NCBI GenBank assembly: GCA_932294295.1 | Contig: OW028582.1 | Location: 37,311,204 to 37,375,203, forward strand | Source: Alitta virens | Taxonomy: Eukaryota > Annelida > Polychaeta > Phyllodocida > Nereididae | Direction of reading: 5' to 3' | DNA: 64,000 bases | Shown here: one piece after another, positions 47,926 through 59,900 of the stretch | How positions within the stretch are numbered: position 1 is the stretch's first letter | Layout of the letters: the number at the start of each line of letters is the position of its first letter | Made by a program: the position numbers and the translations under genes | The notes under the pieces: model-generated | Told to the model about the DNA's origin: nothing | The model's database searches: none | The model's input: only the letters and a program-made list of their open reading frames with translations

Positions 47926-50900
47926 CATCAATCAATCAATAAACCAACCAATCAATCAATCCATCAATTAATCAATCAATCATCACTCAATGAATCAACC
48001 AGTCAATCAGTCAATAAACCAATCAATCAATAACCAATCAATCAATCAATCATCAATCAATGAATCAACCAGTGAATAAACCAGTCAATCGACCAATCAA
48101 TAAACCAGTCAATCAACCAATCAATAAACCAGTCAATAAACCAGTCAATCAACCAGTCAATCAATCAATCAATCAATCAATCAACCAATCAATCAATCAA
48201 TCCAGTAGAAAAAGAGTATCAATTACATGTGTTACAAATGATTGATTGGCAAATGAATTCATCATATTAACATCATTGGGAGTAGGACCAGCAATTGTCT
48301 GCACGAATCAAATATGATCAAATACGAATCTAAATCTGCGTGGAAACTATAAAACGCACGATTCTTATATTATACTATTTGCCAGGTTTTGTTTGGCCAA
48401 GCAGTGACCAGAGGGCATGGGGCTGGACAATGCCGGACACTGTCCAGTGGCCAATAAGCGGGTGTAAGCAGATGTAGAGGTGTCCAGAGGCCTCTTGATC
48501 TAGCTTAGGTCACCAGGGGTAGGGTGTAAGTCTATAGGAGTGCCCTGGGGGGGTGTTAGGTCTGTCTTGACCACAACAGATCTCTGACGTAAGCTTGACC
48601 TTTGACACACCCGCTGACCTCGACCTATGACCTCTAAAAAGGTCATTTTTGCCAACAGACTAGCGGCTGAAGACTATAAAGCTCGGAACAACTGCGGGTT
48701 GGGAAATGACTATTACTGCACACTGGACATCACATGACCTCACATCACATGACCCCAATCATGTCACGTGACCTCTCTGCACCCCCTTTGTTCCAACTGA
48801 CCACCGCTAGCAGGCACAGCAACCATGAAAGTCATGCGAGCTTCAATCAGTACAAAAGGCAAACACCAGGGAAATGTAAAATTATGAAGTTGCAGTAAAA
48901 ACCATGGTTTCATACAAATGACTTAAGTTAACATATTTTTAATATATATATAGGTAAAAATACAAATTTCATATCAATAGGCCTACATACTTTTAATGGA
49001 AAGCACTGTTTGCATATAATTTCCTAATATATTTTTACAAGTACTTTCGATTTTATTCTGCGGAAAGAAGCAATGATGAGATGATAAGGGTGGCCAAATA
49101 GGTTATTCATTCATTCATTCATTAAGGCCAAATCAACGCATAATCACTCATTCCAGTGTGACAAACACAATATCTGAATGTGACAAACAATAACTTGTCA
49201 CACCACAAATGTTTCACCTGCGTATTCTAACGTATTCTAATGCACATTGTGACGTCACAGTCCATTGTTTTCTAGTGCGGCAAGCAGGCCCTGCATTGAG
49301 ACAGGCTGGCCAGTACAAACATGTGTAGAGTTTTTCTGTCTGGTTAACATTGATCTGTGGGTCATATATTTACATAGGCTGGCCGCTTCAGGTATCTATT
49401 TGTCCAGTTCTTAGGCTAGGTCAGGTATGGCGCATAAAAACTCCCCCTCAATAGATATTATTCTACAATTCATGGATTGTTCGTGCATCAGGAATATTTG
49501 GCAGAAAATTGGGAACAATTAGAAGTTCTGGAAAATCATAGATCTGTCCATGCCTGGAGTAGGATTCAAAATGAATGACTATAGGACCTAGCTCGTTTTG
49601 CATTGGATTGGAGCAACACAAAATGGCACAGAAATTTGGCAATACATCCAACCCGAATTCTTAACTTACCAGTAGCTAATGTGACAGCATATTAATACAT
49701 TTTTATGCATTATTCATTATATCTTCCAAATTTACCCACATATGATGTGAGTAAATAAACACAACAACACTGGAAAAATTCCAAATGTACAATGGTATCA
49801 ACAGGTTAGATCTATATCTTATCATTTATGTGGTAAAGCTATCAAAACATATGTCACCATGCAGCAGCAAACCCTCAGCTGTTGCAAATTAGGAGCATGT
49901 TTCCTGATCCTATATTTTGGGCAATGTCTTGAATTTTCTTATTCTATTAATTTATTTTCTGATCTTTGTTGTTTTTCTAAAGAAATTTCTTAAAAGTCAT
50001 TATTTGTTTATGCTTTGGCTGGAAAACTTGGCACAATTCAGGAATATATCATAACAAAGAGCAACAAATATGTATAAATAAGTATTATGGCACAATAGTG
50101 GATTTTTCTCGGAAGGTTATCTTTATTTCCACCAGGTGGCTAAAACAGAATACTGCAATTCTATTGGCTGAAAAAGTTCCCGCCCTTGGCTGTGATTGGC
50201 TGAAGCAAAGTGCATCCTAGCAGCAGTATTTTTAGTGCATTTTAATGCATATTTGACACTTTATCATTTAGTTGATGTTTGTTATTTTTCTGAGAAAGTT
50301 ATATTAATGGAATCAGTTAGCTATTACCTACTGTGTCTGAAAAGCCAAATGAGTCAGATAAGGAGAGAGAAGACTTATGTCCTGCTGAATTCAGGGCTGT
50401 TCAGTGAAAAGACTCTATTGCTAAGCAGTTTTGTAATGTTTATCCCCAGGTCATACTTAACCAAGTCAATACAATAAGTCTACCCAATCATTAGCATCAG
50501 TAAGCCATGTTATCATACCATATCACAGGCTCAAGATACCACGCATAAATATTATTATTATGATAAAACTGATCAAATATATTTTGTTGTACAAGCTAAC
50601 CTGGGGAGTTTAGAACTCACATGTTACTAGGCACCCAGGGTACATTGTAAATAATTACTCGTGTACTGATTGGCTGATGTTTGTCACGTGTATTTATCAA
50701 ATAATCATTATTCATCAACTAGTTATGAATTCTGTACAGGCATCAGTCTTTCTCAACTACTTTGGGGCGAGCGCACTGCCTTCATCTGTTAATTGCATTA
50801 GAGTCTTTTCATCGAGCAGCCCCGAATTCAGCAAGACATAAGTCTTTCCTCTCATCTTATTGCTCATTTTGCTTTTCAGACATAGTATGTCATAACTTAC

Positions 50901-53900
50901 TGATTCCATATAATTTTCTCTGGGAAATAACTGAAAGCAATTTTATGATAAGATGTCAAATATACCTTAAATGCACTAAAAATACCGCTGCTAGGATGCA
51001 CTTTTCTTCAGCCAATCAGAGTCAAGGGCGTGAACTTTTTCAGCCAATAGAATTGCAGTATTCTGTCGTAGCCACCTGGTGGAAATACAGAGAACCTTCC
51101 GTGAAAATCCACTATTCTTAATGAAGACATTTTGTAACACCATTAGGTGAGTGCAAATAATGGAAAATAAACACAAATCTCTTATTCATCTTGTGAACAT
51201 TGTCTTAACTCTTAGAACACCTTTCTAGACAAGAATTTTAGACTGATGTAATTACAATGTACAATAATAAGGGGGGGGGGGGGAAATCTTTGTAGTTTTT
51301 TTTATAGAGGGGTCTTATTATAAGTTAATAAAGTTGGGTTTTTTCATATATAATCCGAATTATATTTATTTTGGGCCTGCTGCAATTATTGTGAAAAAAT
51401 ATGACTAAATATATTGACCTTATTTATAATATCAATCAATTTCGACCCTGTGTGTTTTCTGAAGTTCTGAGTGAAAAAAATGTGACAAAAAAAATCAATT
51501 TAATATAAATAATATCCATATATTTTCACCCTGTGTGGTCCTTGCCATGGCACTCCACAACAGCAGCAGGGAAGTGATTACCTAAGCTGAAAATTCTACC
51601 TAGTAAGACTATATTAATATTTCGTCCTACAAGATAATAAATTTTAGAGCTAAGTACACAAGTGTCAGAAACTCAGACATGAGTACCAGAAAAAAAGCAG
51701 AAAAATGGTGAGAGATTCAGAGGGAAAATATAATAATTACAAACCACACAAATGGAAGAGTAATTAATATCGTTAATCACTTCATACAAATAAATCAATT
51801 TTCGCTAAGGTTAATAACGAGGAAGTCTAACCTAAAAATAATTTCATCGACCGCTACAACTGACACCGTAGCATTCTTCAAAAATGGAAAAAATAATTTT
51901 GTGTCAAGAAAAGTGGACGCGAGTAGCGAGATAAGTAGGAAAAGCTTAGTTACAAGTTCTCGCTGAGATATTATCTCAGGATAATCACACAATTAGTATT
52001 TTATCTCAGCTGAGATTTGTAATAACTGATTATAACATAGATACATAAATAATATTCAGCATAATGAATGAAAATACTATGTTAGCCATAGCTACATTGC
52101 TTCACAGAACAGAAGTTTTTAGCAGAATTATAATTTTTCATATGAATTATTATACTTTTTTTAAAGTTGGAATGTCAGACAGTTTTTTTACCACCAAAAA
52201 AAGCTATCCAAATGAAAGAAAAATCTTCTAACTGATGAATTTAAGAACCCACATTAGAAATTATTCCTGCATGGAGAGCGTCGCTGATTTGCGATTTCAG
52301 ATATTTTTCTACAATTCATGGATTGTTCGTGCATCAGGAACATTTTTGGAAATCGGACGAAAATTGAAGCCACTGAGTAATAAAATGTATCATGAAGCGA
52401 TGACGCTAATGACACTCGAGTTAACAAACTGGAAATTTTCGTGGCATGAAAAATTAAATGCTAGGTGAAGTTTATTTATTTTATAGAGAATTAGTGAATT
52501 TAGCAAGGCCCTGATGGCATTCAATCAGTTTTTCAGAAGACAATAAAATGAATGAAACAGATTTTGGTCAGTGTCATATTGTGACTAGTTTATGCAAAAA
52601 GACTTGAAAAGGAATCTGACTGAATGACTGGATGGCTGAATGACTGATAGACTGACATACTGGGCAACTGACTGACTGGTCAATTGGCCAACTAACCGAC
52701 AAACTGACAGACCGACACAGTGGCAAACTGACTGACTGTTTGACTGACTGACTGACTGTTTGACTGAATGACTAACTGACAGACTGACTTACTGACTTAC
52801 TGACTGACAAGTATATTATGTTACTGTATGAAACGGCTCCACCTATCTTTAGGTCTTCCCTAGTACAAAATGTATACACAATGTCATAGCATTGCTGTCA
52901 GACATGATGAGTCAGAGATTTGAAGTCCACACTAACACATGTTGTGTACAATTTTCTGGCCTTATAATGAGGTGATCTTAATAGTGATGATAGTGATATT
53001 ACACATGTTAAATCAATGAAATACTTAGGTTTGGAAATAGATGACACTCTAACATGGAACAATTATGTAAACCAGTTATGTAAGATTCTGTACCTTAAAA
53101 CCTCCAAATTAGCTAAATTAAGTAAGGCACTTTCAAAAGAAATTTTAATCAAAATTTATAATTCAGCAATACAACCTAGTATAGATTATGTCATTTCAGT
53201 TTGGGTTTGTACTAGCCAAACAAATATCAATAAAATACAAAGAATGCAAAATTATTGTGCTAGGATAACACAAAAGAATTTTGATTATGTACAGCATAGA
53301 GGTATTAACTTCGTTAGAAATTTAGGATGGATGAATGTACGACAAATATTTTTCTATTTCCAAAACCTTACTTATATTTAAATGTATTCATGGACTGGCT
53401 CCTCAATATTTAACAAATATTATAGTTTTAGATATTGAAATTAAAGATAAAACAACAAGACAACATGATATAAATTTATACTTGCCAATTCCTGAAAGTG
53501 AATTTCACAAGAAACTGTTTTTCTATAGAGGAGCCATAACCTGGAATAATTTGCCAAGTAACTTAAAAGAATGTTATACGTTAAATGCTTTAAAGTACAG
53601 CTAAAAAAATATATCAAGAATGCAGCCCATGAGTGAATGACACAGTGTTGGTGCTATAACTTGGTTATTGTGTATTTTATTGTTGTGTATTTTATTGTTA
53701 GTATATTTATTGTTAATGGTTTTTAATTGTTATCGATATCTATGGATTTTATTATTTTATGGTTTTTTACTGATGTAAAGGACCCGGGTGTAAAACAACT
53801 TCGGCTGATCTGGCTACCCTTTTAAAATATATTTGAAATAAAACAAAATAAAAAAATTACAATGTAAATGATACTTTAGGGGCCACATCTTAGTCTTCAT

Positions 53901-56900
53901 TACAGGGAGGGGGCCTAGCTCAGTGGTAGCATGCTTGACTTCCAACCACTGGGTCCCGGGTTCGATTCCCGGTCGAGCCCAAGTTGGATGGCTGTTTCAT
54001 CCATCATCTCATTGCCATGGCACTCCCTGCTTGTCCTAATTAGCCCATCAGTTGCAGAAATACAGGACGTAAAGACCTATTCAAACCCAACCTAATCTTC
54101 ATTGCATGATAGTCTCAATAGCAATGTGTCTTAACTCTTAAATAAAAAACATTTATCACAATAAATACAGCATGTGCAATATCAACAGATGTAGAGCTCC
54201 ACCAACACCACACATGTGTCACTGTAATCCACATGTGTTGAACAAAACTTTGTATTAGAGTGACTAAACAATCCCTGCACAGCCCCAGTAAACTAGCAAC
54301 ATCCCCCTGTCTGTTGTGTAGCCTCAGGTCTGTTTCAATAATCTCCAAGAGTTTTTCTCACCCACTTACCTGTCTGCCTGGCTACTGCTTTTTTACCTAC
54401 TTTTTTTTCTCTACTTTTTGCATTTTTTACCACAAAGATTTCCACCACCTGCGAAGGTCTGAGGCCAGCGTAGCCCAGGCAAGAAATGAGAAGAGAAGGA
54501 AAGAAAGCGAGAAGGGAAGATTTATTATCAGAACTTCCTATTAAGACCACCTCAGTAATACAGCCAACTCTCTATTACACAAAATGTAGATTGAAGTAGA
54601 TTAACTTTTGCCATCACAATACAAATTAATGAAAAATTTCTTACGGCTGTTACGGTGAACTAACTTACAGCGACCCATGAAGTTTTCGCTCTTACCTGGT
54701 TTAAATGATGGGCAAAAAAATAATCCATTCCAGGACTATGTCAACCGGTCTTTTGTAATCGTACTCCTTATAAATGCCGGGGTATGATGGTAGCATCCTC
54801 CAACATGAATCATATTTGACAGACTCATTGTAACATTTTCATTACAGTGGTCCCTCGGTATTACGACCACCAACCTAATTCCAACCCCTACTGGTCTTAG
54901 ATGTGAGGTGGTCAGGGATCGAAATAAGTCGAGGATGATCATTCATGTAACGTGGAAAGCGGGTTACCATTGTTGAACCTTATTTCAATCCCTGAGTAGT
55001 CATAATTATGAGATACTGTCATTCATTTGCATATATAACATCCAAAATTGAGTGGTCTTAATAACGAGGGCATACTAAGGATGAGGTGTTCTTATGGCTG
55101 GGTTAATTAGACCATGATAATGCACCCATTTGTAACCAAGTCGGTTGCAACCACCAACAGTTTAGATTTGGGGTGATAATTACTACGGGTTACATTATTA
55201 TTCTAACCCCAAAATGGATAACAATAACCATAAAAAAGGGGGTGGGGTAAAATAATTTGGTCCCCTTGTGACAAGAATTCGTATGCCCTTGATTAGGTCC
55301 TGGGTTAAATCCCTGTGCTACACATAACTATAAAGAAATGTTATGAGCTGATTTAATTACAATTTGAGGCCATTTCATCAATAAGATCATCTGCTATGTT
55401 ATTAGATTCTAGCTGATTTTCATAAACAGGAGAACCTCGCTAATAATTTTACCTTTTGGTTAATTTACAGGCATTTATTGTGAGGTGGTCTTAATAGCGC
55501 GGTCAAATATACAATACAACGAAGTCCGGAAACCAAAATTTTGTCGTCTTAAACTCTTAATTATGAGGTTACCTCACAACCAATATCATAAACTTGGGAA
55601 CTAAACTCCAGGGCAGAGAAAGCTGCTCCAGATAATGTCATGTGAATCCGGGACTCTCGTTGGCTTGGGGATGGCGTGAACCAATGGGAGTCCTGCATTC
55701 ACATGACATCCTCTGGAGCAGCTCTCTATGCTGTTTAGTTTAGTTTCCAAGTCTATGAAATTAGCAGTAAAGTGAAATGGGAGATAATTAAAACCCAACA
55801 GGAATGGAATTAATGCTTTTCTGTATATAAATGAAAAAGAAACCCAGCCATAACAAACACTTTTTTAACAGTCCCAACAAACGGCTTAAGTAAACCTACG
55901 ACCAGACCTGTGTTAAAACCAATTCGAACCTATACAGTCCAAAACTTAGCAGCTAAACTCCAGAGGAGGTTATGTGAATCTAGGACACCCATTGGTTTAG
56001 GCAGTCAATCCCTCAACCAATAAGAGTCTTGGACTCGCATGACATCATCTGGCGTTTAGTTTCCAAGTCTATGAGTTTTGTTCCAAGTCTATGAAATTGG
56101 CTGTAAGATGTGGTGGTCATATGATAAAGTAATGGCAAAGCAATAAAACTACAGTTCAGTGGAGTAGGGAATTTAGAGGGTGTTTACAGCAGGTGGCCGC
56201 TCAAAACAGGTGACTCGGCAGATTTGACCGTACAGAGTCTAGCTAAATAATGCCATAAAGTGGTGGTGGGTGATTAGGGTTTCACGTCCTGTATTTCTGC
56301 ACCTGATGGGCTAATTAGGACAGGTAGGGACCATGGCAATGAGATGAAGGATGAAACAGCCATCCAACAGAGGCTCGACTGGGAATTGAACCCTGGACCC
56401 AGTGGTTGGAAGCCCAGTGTGCTACCACTGAGCTAGGCCTCCACCCCAAATGCCATAAAGTGGAAAGAAAAGGAAAGAGACTAAAGAAGGGAGATGTGAA
56501 GTCCTTCATAACTTTGGTGACACTGACAAGGAATTCATTCACTTTCGCGGAATACTACTGCAAATGATTTACAGAACTTTTACTTACATTATTTTCTTAG
56601 CAGTTCCACAGGACCCATCCCCCTTGCCACAACACGTGTCAGACTCAGTTGTGCCACACGTCGTTTGATCCGTTTTGGAACACGTTGAACTTGAGAAGGT
56701 TGAACTGGCTGTAGCACTTGACAAACTTGTAGGTTGGATGTTTCTCTTCTGACAAAGTTTTTGCGAAAATTCTGTCGCACTCAAAGCAGAGGAGGGACCA
56801 ACTGAGGTATCTAGGCGGCACTGGAAAAATGAAATGTACGAGGGAAATTAATTCAAAATTCCAAGAAATTTATCCTATGACATTTTCAAAGCGTTAATAG

Positions 56901-59900
56901 TAGTAGTAGTAATATTTTATTTAAAAGTGGTTTTAAATCACGATGTCACATTTAATGTACAATACAAAATATATGACCCAAGCCGAAGCTTCTGTACGAC
57001 ATATTAGGAACAATAATATACAGTTCCCTCCTACTACTCAGAAGGAAAATAGGTTTCTATTCATTCAGGAACATTTTCCAGCGGCAGAGCCACAAGATAA
57101 AATCTTATTTGTCCTCAGAAATATAATGTACATTAGGCGTATTATATTTTGTAATGATTTGGCCTAAATAGTGGATTTTCTACAAAGCTTCTTGATATTT
57201 CCAATAGGTGGCTTCAGCCCGTATGCGGCAATCCTATTGGTTGCACAGCTTCCCGCCCTAGATTCTGATTGGTTGAAGCAAGGGGACCCCAAGCAGTAGT
57301 ATTTCTAGTGCATTTTAATGTACATTTGATGCCTTATGTTTCAATGAATTAAGCATCTTTTATTAAGTTACCTTTATTGAATCGAATGGCAACACTAATC
57401 TTGCACTGAAGAGCAAATTGAGTAATAAGTGAAAAAGGCAGACTTATGCAGTGTCACTGCTGGAGGTGTTGTGGAAATAACCTTATTGATTCATGTTTGC
57501 GTGGACTGGGACCACAATAGGACGGTATCTTATCAATTCGATAAGACAATAGCTAATGTGAATTACGTGTGCACCATTTTACTTTTACTGTGGGATCTTT
57601 CACCCACTTAAGCACATATTAAAGCACAAGCTGGGCAGGGAATCGAACCCAGGACCCTCATATGAACTAATTAATACCTTGACCATTAGACCATTCTGCT
57701 GCAGCAGCAATAATGCCATGTGATAATCAATCTACATTGCTGTCGAATCGAATTAGGTTAATCGTAAAGATGAAATGCTGCGGGCGAAATGATCTATTCA
57801 CCTGACATAAGACACAAGTTTGTTCGTCTTTCAGTTCCGCATTCACGGTCCCTTCCAGTTTAGTTCCAGTTCTGAAAAAGTAAAAGTCAGAAACTTAAAA
57901 ACAGAAATAAATTTTTACAGTAGATATATTATTTATATTTTCAGAGTTGCATTCAATAGACCAACAGACTGACTGACTGACTGACTGACTGACTGACCGT
58001 TATATGCAAGGTGGGTAATTGGCTGGCAGACAAAGTGACTGTTGGTATATTTATCACCGGATTGACTGACTTACTGATAAAATTATTTCATATAATATAC
58101 ATACTTATGAGACAACGATCGGATGACTAAGCCATTTAATGAGTTTGATTTATTGTTCACATGGACGTAAAATGAACATGAAGCCGAAATTTTAATCTAC
58201 CTAAATTCATATATTATGACCAAAACAATACCTAAAAATTGTCGGAACAGTTGCTGGAAAATCTGTTTGTAGACCCATCACAAAATGTTCAGTTAGACGA
58301 TTGAGACTTGCATTGATAGAAGCCTAAAAAAGGAATAACAAAATTTAAATATTACAAAAAATCATGAAAATACTAATAAATCAAATGAATCAGTTAATTA
58401 GGACTTACCCGTGTAGATAAATTAGGTGAAACAATAGTGACGAGTCTATTTAAAGTATTGTACAGGGCTATCTCCTTGGCCGTAAACTCTCTGTAAATAG
58501 ATAAAATAATAAAGTTCAATAAAGTGAGATAACTGGCAATTAGTGTTATCGAGAATTCATCGATAAAATGGGATTTATGTGATTAATATTCGTCAAAATT
58601 ATATGATTTTAATTTATACATTACCTCATAGGTCTTATTGTGGTAATATCTCCGTCACCACTTGTGGCAAATGACTGGAATTAAGAGAAAATAAAATTTA
58701 TTAAGAAATACAACAATTTTACTCTACGGTTCTTTTAAATATATGTGTTAATTTAGTGAGATTCATTAGAAAGAAAGAAAGGAAAAAAGAAAGAGAGAAT
58801 GAAAGGAAGAAAAAAAAATGAAAGCAAGAGAGAAAGAAAAAAGTATTAAAGCAAAATAGAAGAAAGAACGAGAAAAAAGAAAGAAAAAAAGAAGAAAAGG
58901 AAGAAGAAAGTTTATTTGACCATATAACACACATACCGTAACGGAGGGTATTTTGGACAGGCCAGGTATTTTCGACCCTTGTTAACAAAAATAATAATAA
59001 ATTGTGAATATTTTAATGTGTCGAAAATACCCGCCCTGTCGATAATACCCTCCGTTACGCTATACAGAGAAATAAAGGTAGATACTCATACACACAATAT
59101 AATACAGCAGAATTATTAATAGACTATATTTTACTGGTCCCAGGATTGCATTTCAATAATGCAAATATTTCAATTTCTAAACACCGCTATTATACCAGCA
59201 AAATATTTGTTGAACTTGTGCAATTAATCACCGGCGGACTCGTCAATCTTTAAAATGAAGTTCCAATTAAAAAGTAAAAATTAAGTTTTACCTTAAAATG
59301 TTTTTATAAATTTGATAAACCATTTTAGCTAAGTTTTTAGAAAAAGACAATATAATAATTAAGTGAAAAAATGATATTTTAATGCATATTTACCATATTT
59401 TGGGCAACATGAGCCCCTCTGCCCTGCGTTATATCGGCCAGGAGGCATGTCGACAACCGGCTGGCTGAGTCTCCCACCATGATCTTGTTGAATCCGATCT
59501 GCTTCGCCACTCGGTGTAGTAACCGCTCCCTGAAATATACAATAATATGCATTATTATATTATAATGAAATGATAATGATTAGATAATCATAAATAGTAG
59601 AAACCATTTGTGTACTTGGAAGCTATTTTAAGAGGGTAATAATGCCAGATATAGCAAATGAGCAATAAACAGTTCGATCACTATGATTCTGTCAATCAAT
59701 AATATATATATTTCTTTGTTTCAGTTTTCTGACTGATATTGTAAGTCTATGGGACTGTTTTTGAATAAGGTTTAAGAAAAAAAGAATAAATAATTGCATA
59801 AAATTCATCAGACTAATTCAGAAATAAATTATCCTCAATTAATTAAATCTAGAAATATTTTGGTAACTGGGAATAAATTAAAAAACAGTAGCAAACGCAA

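Larger units (their letters stand above)
39948..56587 (-). other. CTU2 giant intron, 16.6 kb, repeat-filled
   Basis: The intron is bounded by CTU2 exons whose phases fit (AT|G). On the opposite strand it contains a 5'-truncated LINE (46030-47870) and a second LINE 3' end (52990-53850). It also contains MITE-1 copies (41317-41638, 50096-50417, 50799-51114), SINE-1 copies, fold-back elements near 55.6-56.1 kb and several microsatellites. The ORF at 40578-40788 is the only non-repeat coding candidate. Confidence 0.8.

Noticed and set aside
53905..53980. A functional tRNA-Gly gene
   Set aside because: A and B boxes and the T stem are good, but the acceptor stem does not pair fully and the sequence continues into the shared SINE-1 body and tail, flanked by a target duplication.
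56589..56780. Second minus frame over the CTU2 exon (MRQNFRKNFVRRETSN...)
   Set aside because: It is a shadow frame. The phase of the neighbouring exons selects the SATEFSQKLCQK frame.
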